Made by a program: the position numbers and the translations under genes
Part shown: piece by piece, positions 9,232 to 17,498 of the stretch
Layout of the letters: every line of letters begins with the position of its first letter
Position numbering within the stretch: the first letter of the stretch is position 1
The notes under the pieces: generated by a model
Databases searched by the model: none
The model's input: the letters and a program-made list of their open reading frames with translations, nothing else
What the model was told of the DNA's origin: nothing
DNA from: Planctomycetota bacterium
Lineage (GTDB): Bacteria > Planctomycetota > Phycisphaerae > Phycisphaerales > UBA5793
Direction of reading: 5' to 3'
Assembly (NCBI GenBank): GCA_963205185.1
Contig: CAUJHZ010000007.1
Location: 174,826 to 238,825 of the forward strand
Length of the DNA stretch: 64,000 bases

Positions 9232-9633
9232 CTAGACCAGTGTGGACCCGCACTCCGGACACGCCGCATGATCCGCCCCGCGCAGGTCGTAGCCGCATTT
9301 GCGACACAGGCCCGGCGCGCGGCGGCGGTCGTGGAGCCACATCAGCAGTGCAGGAAACCCAACCAGGGCAATGCCGGTCCAGACCGGGATGACCACTTCG
9401 GTCGTCTTACTCCCAAACGACGTTCCAGTCTGGTAGCGAACCCACCAACGAAGCTTGAGACTGCTATTGCGGCCGAACTGCCACCCCAAGTATTTCTCGG
9501 GTAGCACCTGAGGTGGTCGAGCCCACTTTATCGCAATCGTCCCTCGGTCGACCATTGCGGCAAAGGAGCCGTTCCTTGGCAAGAAACACACCCAGCACCA
9601 CGCGCTCCCCACCCACACCACCAGCAGCAGCAC
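9232..9633 (-). CDS. Zinc-ribbon membrane protein that has lost its usual start
   Basis: The predicted protein has 133 residues from a GTG at 9633, starting within the first membrane segment (LLLVVWVGSAWCWVCF). It contains a second hydrophobic segment (VIPVWTGIALVGFPALLMWL) and a zinc ribbon, CRKCGYDLRGADHAACPECG. The truncated gene at 63606 is a close homologue: both share the segment VLLLVVWVGSAW and the stretch RRAPGLCRKCGYDLRGA. In that homologue translation begins with ATG CGC CAG CGG CTG. Here the corresponding bases are TGTGACAGCGCCTG, about five bases shorter, with a stop in frame, so the ancestral ATG is gone. The gene may be decaying or may use the GTG. Confidence 0.55.
   Translation of the reverse strand: MLLLVVWVGSAWCWVCFLPRNGSFAAMVDRGTIAIKWARPPQVLPEKYLGWQFGRNSSLKLRWWVRYQTGTSFGSKTTEVVIPVWTGIALVGFPALLMWLHDRRRAPGLCRKCGYDLRGADHAACPECGSTLV
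9248..9297 (-). repeat. Zinc-ribbon coding block, copy 3
   Basis: This is the third copy of the block and is identical to copy 2. The related ribbon in the gene at 63606 is clearly more diverged at the DNA level. Confidence 0.85.
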
Positions 9634-9829
9634 GGTCGCCGCCGTGCCGGTCCACCTGATCGTGCTGCGCAGGCGCTGTCACACGATCGTATCACGCTCG
9701 CGGCGAGGGTTTGCCGCGCAGTCAGGGAGCGCACCGGGCAGGCGAATCCCGGAACCATGGGGAGTGATCCTGCGAACGGGCTGCTGATACGATTCCCATC
9801 GCCGCAGCGGCGGAGAGAGGAATGACAAG

Positions 9830-10648
9830 GTGAACAGAGGGGCACGTAAGATCCGCCGCGGTCTAACGCTCGCCGAAGTGCTGATCGTTGCGCTCCTCAC
9901 GGTGCTCATGGTCTTGATCGCAGTCGCAGTGATCCTGCCAGCCTTTGCAAGAACCGGCTCTGCTCCAATGCTTGCCTGCACCACTCGAGTGAATCAGATC
10001 CACAAAGGGCTGGTTCTCTACTCAACCGACTTCGGCGACCGGTACCCGATTCCCAACGATATTTCGCCCGAAACGGCCGCAGTAAGTGCGCAGACCGGCA
10101 ACTCGTCCGCCAACTTCTATTCCTACATGATTTGGGACACCTACTACACGCCGGAGGTCGTCACGTGCCCGAATGACGCGAATCCGAACGTCGTCGTCAA
10201 GACCGACTACCGCTACGGCACTGCGGATGATCCGAACTGGAACGCGGCCTGGAAGTGGGACCCCAGCTTCAGCGCCGACATCACCGAGCCTGGAGCGAAC
10301 GTGAGTTACGCCACACTCGTGATGCTCGGTGATCGCCGCGACGAGAAGTGGCGGTTCCTGAACGATCCGAACCTGGCTGTCGCGGGAGATCGCGGCCCCA
10401 AGGACGGTGTGTGGGATGCAAAATCGCTTACCTTACTGCAGCACGGCAAGGCCAGTGACTGGACCGGCAACGTCGCCTTCAACGACGGCAGCGTGCGGAG
10501 CATGACTTTCACGAAGAAGGACCAGTCGCCGTTTCAGATCAACGGCGACAACCTCTTCTTCGCCGAGGAGGGCGAAATGGGCGGCGACATGTGGCTGGGA
10601 CTGTTCGGCGATACGACTGAAGAGACCACGACGCCGTACTGGGATTGA
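9830..10648 (+). CDS. Pseudopilin-like protein with H...DG C-terminal motif
   Basis: The predicted protein has 272 residues. The N-terminus RRGLTLAEVLIVALL is a class III (prepilin) signal: cleavage is expected after the Gly, Glu is at mature position 5, and a hydrophobic helix follows. The C-terminal half contains QHGKASDWTGNVAFNDGSV, which resembles the H-x9-DG motif of the large planctomycete pseudopilin family (DUF1559-like). Such proteins are thought to be exported by type II or IV pilus machinery; their role is unknown. The GTG start at 9830 is the only start that places the signal correctly. It is followed 15 bases later by a close paralogue. Confidence 0.82.
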   Translation: MNRGARKIRRGLTLAEVLIVALLTVLMVLIAVAVILPAFARTGSAPMLACTTRVNQIHKGLVLYSTDFGDRYPIPNDISPETAAVSAQTGNSSANFYSYMIWDTYYTPEVVTCPNDANPNVVVKTDYRYGTADDPNWNAAWKWDPSFSADITEPGANVSYATLVMLGDRRDEKWRFLNDPNLAVAGDRGPKDGVWDAKSLTLLQHGKASDWTGNVAFNDGSVRSMTFTKKDQSPFQINGDNLFFAEEGEMGGDMWLGLFGDTTEETTTPYWD

Positions 10649-10663
10649 GAAGGGAGACCCTGG

Positions 10664-11485
10664 ATGCAGTTCACTTCTTACGCGACGCGCCGCGGCTTCT
10701 CTCTCCTTGATGCGCTGGTCGTGCTCATGGTTCTGGCCGTCGCTCTCGGAATGGGAGTGGTCTACGGCATGTTCCGCGACCCCGGGCGAGGTGCCTGTGG
10801 CAAGCCCCTCACCTGCTCCACGCGTGTCAACCAGATCCACAAAGGCCTCGTCCTTTTCGCCAACGACTTCGGCGGCGGCTACCCGGTTCCGACGGACCTC
10901 TCGCCCGAAACCGCGGCGATTACCACGCAGACCGGAAACTCGTCAGCGAGTTTCTACTCGTACATGACTTTCAACACCTACTACTCGCCAGAAGTCATTA
11001 CGTGTCCGGAGGACGCAAGTCCGAATCTGGTGGTGAAAAACGACTACAGGTACGGCATTCAAGGTGATCCGGACTGGAATACATCCTGGCTCTGGGATCC
11101 GAACTTCAGCGCCGACATCAGCAAGGCCGGATGCAACGTGAGTTACGCCACTCTCGCCATGATCGGCGATCGCCGCACGACGCAGTGGCGCGATTCGCTC
11201 GACCCCAACTTCGCCGTGGTGAGTGATCGCGGGCCGAAAGACGGCGCGTGGAACGCGAAGTCGGTCACCATGAAGAGCCACGGGAACACCAGGGAATGGG
11301 TCGGCAACGTCGCCTTCAACGACGGCCACGTGCAGAGGTTCACGTTCTCGGCCAAGAACCCCAACGCCTTCACAGTCAATGGCGACAACCTCTTCCGCGT
11401 CGATGACCTCGACAAGGGCGGCGACATGTGGCTGGGCCTCTTCGGCGACACGGATGAGGAGACAACCAATCCCTTCTGGGATTGA
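10664..11485 (+). CDS. Pseudopilin-like protein, tandem paralogue of the gene at 9830
   Basis: The predicted protein has 273 residues and is similar to its upstream neighbour along most of its length, for example TRVNQIHKGLVL, SPETAA, QTGNSSA, SADI, NVSYATL, GNVAFNDG and GDMWLGLFGDT. The prepilin-type signal reads RRGFSLLDALVVLMVLAVAL, with Asp instead of Glu at mature position 5. Loss of Glu5 in other pseudopilins affects subunit packing, so this copy may have a different place in a filament or may be an end subunit. The ATG at 10664 has a GGGAGA element 8-9 bases upstream. The gene ends one base before the convergent nitronate monooxygenase-like gene. Confidence 0.82.
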   Translation: MQFTSYATRRGFSLLDALVVLMVLAVALGMGVVYGMFRDPGRGACGKPLTCSTRVNQIHKGLVLFANDFGGGYPVPTDLSPETAAITTQTGNSSASFYSYMTFNTYYSPEVITCPEDASPNLVVKNDYRYGIQGDPDWNTSWLWDPNFSADISKAGCNVSYATLAMIGDRRTTQWRDSLDPNFAVVSDRGPKDGAWNAKSVTMKSHGNTREWVGNVAFNDGHVQRFTFSAKNPNAFTVNGDNLFRVDDLDKGGDMWLGLFGDTDEETTNPFWD

Positions 11486-12937
11486 TCAGTCGTTTGTACA
11501 CGCCGCTGGCACGCCGGTAAGCAGATCGTCGATCACCTCGCCTGCGGTGTAGCACTGGCCGTCTGCTCGGATGTATCGAGCGACTTCGCTCAACCCCTGG
11601 CCGGCGGTGACGAGTGGCGGTTCGTCGTGCCCGTTGCGATGCTGGCCCAGCCCGATCGCGGCGATGAGCGCGTTGCACAGGCACTTGCGGCCGTGCGTAT
11701 CTTCCAGGCGCCCGCCGCGCTGCAGGTAGTCGTCTACAGGTTCCGCCGGGCAGCGCCAACCAATGGACCCGTTGCCCTTGGCGTACGCATGCCGGAAGTA
11801 CCCGAGATCGCAATGGCGCGGTCGCGCTTCGAACAGCGCCTGGTCGGCGAGCGTCTCGTCGAGTTGCACGACTTTGAAGGGAAGCCCCGCGGGCGAGGCA
11901 AGCGGATCGGTCAGCACATCAGCGCGGCCGGATCGCACCGCGTCGTAAACGAGTTGCTTGAGATCGCCTCGCATGGCAGACTCGGCGCAGAACGCGAAAG
12001 CGGTGCCGACCTGCACGCCCTGGGCGCCGGCCTGGATCGCCTCGCGCACGCGATCGGGATGAGCCCGCGTGCCGGCGAGCCAGAAGGGAATGCCCAGTTG
12101 GCGGAACACGGCCAGGTCAGCGCCATCGCGCGGTCCGAAGATCGGTTCGCGGCGTTCATTGAGTCGCATCGGGCCGCGCGGCCGCGCGTTGTGGCCGCCC
12201 GCGGTGTAATCCTCGATGATAAAGCCGTCGATGCGGCCGTTCGCCTTGCGACAGAGCATGGTTGCGAGCGAGTCGTAGGAAACGATGGCGTAGAAATCAG
12301 GCCGCGCGACTGGAGGCAGCGTTGCGCCGCGCGATGCGCCGAACTCCTGCGGGTCGAAGTGAAGCCGCGCCTCGGTTCCGCCGCCTTGATCTTCAAGCGG
12401 CAACTCAACGGCCAGCCCCTGCGCGAGACGATCGAGCGTGCCGGGAATGGTGGTGGGGATGCCGGCGCCCATGAGCACAACATCGACGCCGGCCAGCATC
12501 GCTCCGAACAACGATGGCAGCGTCGGCGGCTCGATCTTGCGCAGGTAATTGATGCCGATGAGACCTTCGTGCCCATCTTTGGCGAGGAACACCTCGACGA
12601 AGTTCGCCGCGATGAGCAGTTCGAGTTGATGCGCGCTGGGCTGAAGCGTGGGCAGCGGCGTGGCGCGATAGGGCTCGCCGCGCAGGCGGCCGCCATCGAT
12701 AAAGTAACGTTCGAGCAGGCGCTCGGCGACTCCGGGGACAGGAAAGCGGCTCAGCGCGCGGCGCAGGTGCCCGCCGACATCGCCATCCTGCAGGCGGCGG
12801 GCGAACACGGCGTCGAGCGCTGTGCCCGAGACGACGCCGAGTTGGCCGCGCAGCGAGACGGCGCGGGCGAGCGGCCAGTGGGACACTCCGATTCCCATCC
12901 CGCCCTGAATGATGGTGGGCAGTGTGGCAGCGGCCAT
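11486..12937 (-). CDS. Nitronate monooxygenase-like flavoprotein
   Basis: The predicted protein has 483 residues. The N-terminus TIIQGGMGIGVSHWPLARAV and the segments FLAKDGHEGLIGINYLRKI, VDVVLMGAGIP and AIQAGAQGVQVGTAFAFC are typical of the 2-nitropropane dioxygenase/nitronate monooxygenase TIM-barrel family, which binds FMN. FIIEDYTAGGHN corresponds to the conserved GGH region. The protein is longer than classic nitronate monooxygenases (about 350), with a C-terminal cysteine-containing extension (CLCNALIAAIGLG). Related long members are annotated only broadly, so the natural substrate is open. It is convergent with the pseudopilin pair. Confidence 0.8.
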   Translation of the reverse strand: MAAATLPTIIQGGMGIGVSHWPLARAVSLRGQLGVVSGTALDAVFARRLQDGDVGGHLRRALSRFPVPGVAERLLERYFIDGGRLRGEPYRATPLPTLQPSAHQLELLIAANFVEVFLAKDGHEGLIGINYLRKIEPPTLPSLFGAMLAGVDVVLMGAGIPTTIPGTLDRLAQGLAVELPLEDQGGGTEARLHFDPQEFGASRGATLPPVARPDFYAIVSYDSLATMLCRKANGRIDGFIIEDYTAGGHNARPRGPMRLNERREPIFGPRDGADLAVFRQLGIPFWLAGTRAHPDRVREAIQAGAQGVQVGTAFAFCAESAMRGDLKQLVYDAVRSGRADVLTDPLASPAGLPFKVVQLDETLADQALFEARPRHCDLGYFRHAYAKGNGSIGWRCPAEPVDDYLQRGGRLEDTHGRKCLCNALIAAIGLGQHRNGHDEPPLVTAGQGLSEVARYIRADGQCYTAGEVIDDLLTGVPAACTND

Positions 12938-12986
12938 GGGAGGATGCTAGATCATCCGATGGCCGCCGCCACGCTGGTTGCTTGCG

Positions 12987-15620
12987 TCAGAGCAGTTCCA
13001 GCAGATCGAGATAGGGCAGGTCCGGCCCACTTTCAAACAGGCTGCCATCGCGGAGGAAGTAGCGCAGCCCCTCGGCGGCAGTGAATCGCGCTTCCTGCAC
13101 GGAACCGGCGCCGATCCGTGTCGGAGCCGCATCGGACAGGCGACCGAGATCGAGCCGATCGATGTGCGGCGCGGCAATGGTCGAGCCGCTCGTCGTGCCT
13201 TTGACGGTGAGGCGCTCCAGCACGCTGTCGGGCGCGTCGAACTCGGCCAGCGATCCAGGCACGCCGCCGCTCCAGTTGCGAAGACCCATGTAGATGGCGG
13301 AGTCGAGCAGCGAGCCGACCATGATCTCTCTCATGGAGGACTCGGCGGAGATGGTCGCTCCATCGCGGGCGTCGCCGCGAACGTTGAGCCGGGTGGACTG
13401 GGCGCGGGTGAAGTTCATGCTTCCGCCGGCCAGGTCGCCGCGCACATCGGCCTTGCGAGCGGCGTCGATGTTGATTGTGCCTTGCACGCTGCCGCGCACG
13501 TCGAGCGTGCCGCCGGCGACATTGAGCACTGACCCGGCCGCCACGTCGCCGTCGATGCGGATCCTGACGTTATCTTCGCCGAAGAGGTTGAGCGATCCGG
13601 AGTCGAACGACCCGCGGATTCGCAGGTTCAGCAGTCCGCGGATGTCGCTGTCATCGATCAGGCGCAGGCCGCCGTGGATGTCGAGGCGTTGGAGGTGCTC
13701 CATCTCGATGTGCATGCTGGAAAAGTCATCGTCACCTCGCACGGTGATCTTGCGCACCGATGAGCGGCCGGTGCGATCGTCATTGAGTTCGAGTTCTCCA
13801 TGGCCATCGATGATGACGTTGCGAACTTCGGTATCGCCGCGGAATGTCCACGTGCCTGAGGCGTCGCCGCGCACGCGGATGCGGTTGATCGTGGTGGGCG
13901 AATCGTCGTCGCCGGCATCGAAGCTGAAGTGACCGTCTCCCTTGATATTGATCGACCCCACCGACCTGATGCGCAACCCGCCGCGGACGTTCAACGAATC
14001 GGCCGTGATCGACGTGATGTCGCCGAGGTCCAGCGAGCCATCGGTATCGACGTGGCCGAGCGTGAGTCGGCCGACGTTGCCGCTGATCGAAGCGTCGCCC
14101 GAGAGGCTGCCGAGCATGACCTTGTCGGCGCCGGCGATCATCAGGCCTTCGCCGGTGAAATCGACGTTGCGCAGATCAATGGTGCGCAGCCGGAGCGACT
14201 CGATGGGCAGGCCGTCTTCGCCGACCAGCGCGCCCACGGCGAGCCGGCCGTCGCCGCTCTGGCCGCGACGGAGAACGGAAGAAATGCGTCCGGAGGAGAA
14301 GTCCTCGCCGTCGATGATGATGCGTCGGATCCCGCCGTGGTCGTCGGTTTCGTAGCGGATCGTGCCGCTGGCGCCGGCAAGGCTGAGCGTGATTTCGTCG
14401 CCGTCGGTCTCGTAGATGCGGACCTGGCTCGAAGCAGCTGAGTTGTCGATCGTGATCGCGGCCGAGAGCGTGCGCGATGATGCGTTTTCATCCTCAATGA
14501 CGGCAAAGAACTGTTGGTCGCCGGTGCCCCACGCGTGGCTGACGCCGCCGACCCAGCGGAAGCCGAAGTCGTCGTTGAAGTCCGAGCCGAGCAGGGCATC
14601 ATCTCCGTCGAGTGAGCCGTTGTGATTGGAATCGCGATAGAACCAGGCGCGGCGGACTTCGAATTCGTTGCCGCTGTGCCGGCCGCCGCCGTGCCCGTCG
14701 TTTTCGATGAGCAGCGTGAGCGTGTCTCCGTGCCGGACGATGCCGGGAGTCGCCGAGAGGCTCGGCGGGAGGTTGTTGCCGTTGTTTCCTCCACCTCCGC
14801 CGCCACCTCCGCCTCCCCCTCCGTTGCCGCCGCCGCCGTTACCTTCAGGTCCTTCGAGTTTGAACGTGAAGGTGCCGACGTCAAAGCCGGAGATGTCCTG
14901 GCGGACGAGGAACGTGTAGGTCTGGCCGCCGACGACCGACGCGTTCCATCGCCCCTCGTCTTGCGGGTTCACATCGCGATGGATCTCGCTGCCGGAGGCG
15001 TCGAAGACGAAGAGGTCCGTGTCAAAGTCTTCGCCGTTGCGCCGGACGTCGTCGCTCTCGGCCTCGACCTCGATGAGGCCGCTGGAAGGCGCGGTGTACG
15101 CGAAGTACCAGGATTGGGTCGCGGTGTCGAAGCGCAGCAGGCCGCTCTCGAAGTCGCCGCCGCTGTTGGGGCTGGCGTCAATGATCTGCGGCGTCGGCAG
15201 ATGGAGTGAGGCGCTGTAGCCGACGGACGGCGCGACGTTTGACGTGATGACCAGGCGGTACTCGGCTCCTTCGGAGACGCTTGCCGCCAGGCTCGTGCTC
15301 CCATCGCCGTCGTCTTCAGTGGCCAGGAGGTCGTTGCCTCGATAGAGGCGCATGGTCAGGTCGGCATCTGAGCCCGAGCCGCCATGATCGAACTGGGCGG
15401 AACCGGAGCTGCCTGCGGTGAACAGGAACTCGGCCGTCTGGCCCTGCGCGCTGAGCGAGCCCACATGAGCCGGCGCCGCCCCGCTCGGATCGAAAATCAG
15501 ATGCGGAACGATCACAGTGAGAAGCCGCCGGGGCTCGAGCGGGTTGAAGACCGGTCGGGCGTCGGCGGGGGAAGTGGTTCGGCAGTAGCGGTTGGTGCGG
15601 CGGCGGGTCGGGGTGCTCAT
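12987..15620 (-). CDS. Large LEPRxLL surface protein with polyglycine linker
   Basis: The predicted protein has 877 residues. The N-terminus is basic and contains FNPLEPRRLLTV at about residues 25-36, the LEPRxLL motif of many large secreted planctomycete proteins. Residues 40-250 resemble bacterial pre-peptidase C-terminal beta-sandwich modules (DADLTMRLYRGNDLLATEDD; DFDTDLFVFDASG). A glycine-asparagine linker, almost pure Gly, occupies about residues 258-282. The rest is rich in short repeating beta-strand units (VRGDA, IRGSF, VRGSVQGTI), consistent with a right-handed beta-helix or similar solenoid. No catalytic domain is recognised. It is likely exported and cell-surface associated. Confidence 0.8.
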   Translation of the reverse strand: MSTPTRRRTNRYCRTTSPADARPVFNPLEPRRLLTVIVPHLIFDPSGAAPAHVGSLSAQGQTAEFLFTAGSSGSAQFDHGGSGSDADLTMRLYRGNDLLATEDDGDGSTSLAASVSEGAEYRLVITSNVAPSVGYSASLHLPTPQIIDASPNSGGDFESGLLRFDTATQSWYFAYTAPSSGLIEVEAESDDVRRNGEDFDTDLFVFDASGSEIHRDVNPQDEGRWNASVVGGQTYTFLVRQDISGFDVGTFTFKLEGPEGNGGGGNGGGGGGGGGGGGNNGNNLPPSLSATPGIVRHGDTLTLLIENDGHGGGRHSGNEFEVRRAWFYRDSNHNGSLDGDDALLGSDFNDDFGFRWVGGVSHAWGTGDQQFFAVIEDENASSRTLSAAITIDNSAASSQVRIYETDGDEITLSLAGASGTIRYETDDHGGIRRIIIDGEDFSSGRISSVLRRGQSGDGRLAVGALVGEDGLPIESLRLRTIDLRNVDFTGEGLMIAGADKVMLGSLSGDASISGNVGRLTLGHVDTDGSLDLGDITSITADSLNVRGGLRIRSVGSINIKGDGHFSFDAGDDDSPTTINRIRVRGDASGTWTFRGDTEVRNVIIDGHGELELNDDRTGRSSVRKITVRGDDDFSSMHIEMEHLQRLDIHGGLRLIDDSDIRGLLNLRIRGSFDSGSLNLFGEDNVRIRIDGDVAAGSVLNVAGGTLDVRGSVQGTINIDAARKADVRGDLAGGSMNFTRAQSTRLNVRGDARDGATISAESSMREIMVGSLLDSAIYMGLRNWSGGVPGSLAEFDAPDSVLERLTVKGTTSGSTIAAPHIDRLDLGRLSDAAPTRIGAGSVQEARFTAAEGLRYFLRDGSLFESGPDLPYLDLLELL

Positions 15621-15741
15621 GGCGTTCCTTCGCGCGACCTTGGGTTCTCAGGGTGGTCGCTTGCGAAGGCACTACGCAACGGTTGTGCCAGTGCTCATTG
15701 GGCTTCTGCGCGGGCTCCAGTGTCAGAAATCGGCCAGCGGA

Positions 15742-15759
15742 GGCCGGGATATCCCGGCC
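15742..15759. promoter_or_regulatory. Perfect 18-bp palindrome between thiG and the LEPRxLL gene
   Basis: GGCCGGGATATCCCGGCC is a perfect palindrome within the 184-base gap. It is flanked on both sides by GGCCAGCGG or a close variant, which extends the dyad. It has no adjacent T run, so it does not look like an intrinsic terminator of thiG. A dimeric operator or a small extragenic palindrome are possible. Confidence 0.4.
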
Positions 15760-15804
15760 AGCGGCCACAATTCCCGCCGGCGAACCGGATACGAAAGTCG
15801 GGAG

Positions 15805-16626
15805 CTACTCGCCCGGGATGTACGAGATCACGCCTTCCCACGGGCTGCTGGCGGTCGCGTAGAGCCGCTTGGGGATGCGGCCGGCGAGGTAGGCGGCGCG
15901 GCCGGCGAGGCAGGCGTGTTTCATCGCCGATGCCATGGTGACCGGATCGCGCGCGTGGGCGATGCCGGTATTGAGCAGCACGCCGTCCGAGCCGAGTTCC
16001 ATAGCCAGCGTTACATCGCTCGCCGTGCCCACGCCGGCATCGACGATCACGGGATAAGTCGGATCGCCGTCCTTGAGCCGCTCGAGGATAATGCAAATGG
16101 CCGCAGGATTGGCAATGCCGCGCCCGGAGCCGATCGGAGAGCCCGCCGGCATGACGCTCGTCGCCCCGGCGGCCTTGAGGCGCACTGCAGCGATCGGATC
16201 ATCCGACGTGTAGCAGAGCACCTTGAACCCGTCCTTCACGAGTTCGCGGCAGGCTTCGAGCGTGCCCATCGGGTCGGGCAGCAGCGTCTGCTTGTCGCCG
16301 AGCACTTCCAGCTTGACCCAGTCCCGGCCGGGGTTGTTCATCTGGCTGAGGATCTCTCGGCCCAGGCGCGCCACGCGAACTGCATCGGCTGCGTCGAAGC
16401 AGCCGGCGGTATTGGGAAGGATTGTGTACCGGTCGAGATCGACGAAATCGAGCAGCGACCGGCCGCGGTCGTCCAGCAGCCGCTCGCGCCGCACGGCGAC
16501 GGTGATGACCTCCGCGCCCGAGGCGTCCAGCGCCGCCTGCATGAGGTCGTAGTTGGCGTACTTGCCCGTGCCGACGATCAGGCGCGAGGCGATTTCAATC
16601 GAGCCGAGGAAAAGCGTTTCCGACAT
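15805..16626 (-). CDS. thiG: Thiazole synthase ThiG
   Basis: The protein has 273 residues. ThiG is a TIM-barrel enzyme that forms the thiazole phosphate of thiamine from deoxyxylulose phosphate, dehydroglycine and ThiS thiocarboxylate. Family landmarks seen are [15 protein letters not shown] at the N-terminus, [38 protein letters not shown] with the Schiff-base lysine, [13 protein letters not shown] and [14 protein letters not shown]. The ATG at 16626 follows GGAAAG and gives the usual short N-terminus; an ATG at 16668 overlapping the thiS stop (TGATG) would add 14 unconserved residues. It is preceded by thiS and a membrane protein, all overlapping or nearly so. No thiF or thiH is in view. 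Confidence 0.95.
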   Translation of the reverse strand: MSETLFLGSIEIASRLIVGTGKYANYDLMQAALDASGAEVITVAVRRERLLDDRGRSLLDFVDLDRYTILPNTAGCFDAADAVRVARLGREILSQMNNPGRDWVKLEVLGDKQTLLPDPMGTLEACRELVKDGFKVLCYTSDDPIAAVRLKAAGATSVMPAGSPIGSGRGIANPAAICIILERLKDGDPTYPVIVDAGVGTASDVTLAMELGSDGVLLNTGIAHARDPVTMASAMKHACLAGRAAYLAGRIPKRLYATASSPWEGVISYIPGE

Positions 16627-16667
16627 CGTGTCTTTCCACTGGGGTGGTGCCGCCGGGGGGTCGACCA

Positions 16668-16868
16668 TCAGCCGCCGCCGACGAGCGTGACCAGTTCGAT
16701 CCGGTCACCTTTGCGCAGGCGCGTTTCGGCGTGCCTTTCGCGGGGGATCAGTTCGCGATTAACCTCCACCGCCACCGCCCGGTCGCCAAGGCCGAAATGC
16801 TCGACCAGATCGGCCAGGGTGGGGCAGCCGGCAATGTCAATCTCTTCGCCGTTGACGACAATCATCAT
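16668..16868 (-). CDS. thiS: Sulfur carrier protein ThiS
   Basis: The protein has 66 residues with a ubiquitin-like fold: [13 protein letters not shown] at the start and the C-terminal VTLVGGG, whose terminal glycine would be thiocarboxylated for thiazole synthesis. [28 protein letters not shown] is the usual middle region. The start codon ATG at 16868 overlaps the stop of the upstream gene in an ATGA arrangement, and thiG follows at once. The activating enzyme ThiF is not encoded in the window. Confidence 0.95.
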   Translation of the reverse strand: MMIVVNGEEIDIAGCPTLADLVEHFGLGDRAVAVEVNRELIPRERHAETRLRKGDRIELVTLVGGG

Positions 16869-17374
16869 GACAGCGGATTGTAGGTGTGCGGCCGCGTGTT
16901 TTCGGCAGAGCACAGCGATGCGGCCCGCGCGCCCAGGTACGCCGCCGGCGCCTCCAGCGGCGCGGTCGGCAGGCCGGAGAAGCGCGTAATCATATAGATG
17001 TACCACAGCGCCACGGCCACGAGACCCAGCGCCACGCCGAGACGAGCCTGCATGCGCTGGAGGTGGACCTCTTCAGGCATCTGATCGACCGGAGTGTGGC
17101 GATAGGTCCACAGCGCGAGCAGGCCCGTGGAGATCGCCGCCGCCCAGATGAGAACGGTCGAAACAGCCCAGAACTGCGGCACGCTCGTCCACCAGAGCCA
17201 GGCGGCAGCGCCGATCGAAGCCACCCCGAACCACACGGAGACGAACGCGAGCATCGCGGCTGCGACCGAGCCGCGGATCGCCTCGCCGGGAATGCGCCAC
17301 ATCCACCACAACACGCCAAAAATGATCAGCAGCGAAACGACGACCTGGATGGTGAGACGGATTTCGTCAGGCAT
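16865..17374 (-). CDS. Four-helix membrane protein upstream of thiS
   Basis: The predicted protein has 169 residues with four hydrophobic segments: [58 protein letters not shown] and [18 protein letters not shown]. No family is recognised. Its stop overlaps the thiS start by four bases, so it is co-transcribed with thiS and thiG and may be functionally linked, but a role in thiamine supply is only an inference from position. The ATG at 17374 is used here; a GTG four codons upstream (17386) is also possible. Confidence 0.65.
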   Translation of the reverse strand: MPDEIRLTIQVVVSLLIIFGVLWWMWRIPGEAIRGSVAAAMLAFVSVWFGVASIGAAAWLWWTSVPQFWAVSTVLIWAAAISTGLLALWTYRHTPVDQMPEEVHLQRMQARLGVALGLVAVALWYIYMITRFSGLPTAPLEAPAAYLGARAASLCSAENTRPHTYNPLS

Positions 17375-17498
17375 GGCAGCGGGCACGCAAGGCCGTCGCG
17401 ATGGTATCCTTCAATGTCGGGCTGACCCGCGAAGAGGCGTTCTGTTGCGGCTCTGCATCTGCAGCCCGGGGCACCGGTAGATCAGGCGGAAAGCGAGA

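Noticed and set aside
17375..17498. TPP riboswitch ahead of the thiS-thiG operon
   Set aside because: The conserved CTGAGA and GGATAATGCCAGCGTAG-type blocks are not present on the minus strand.
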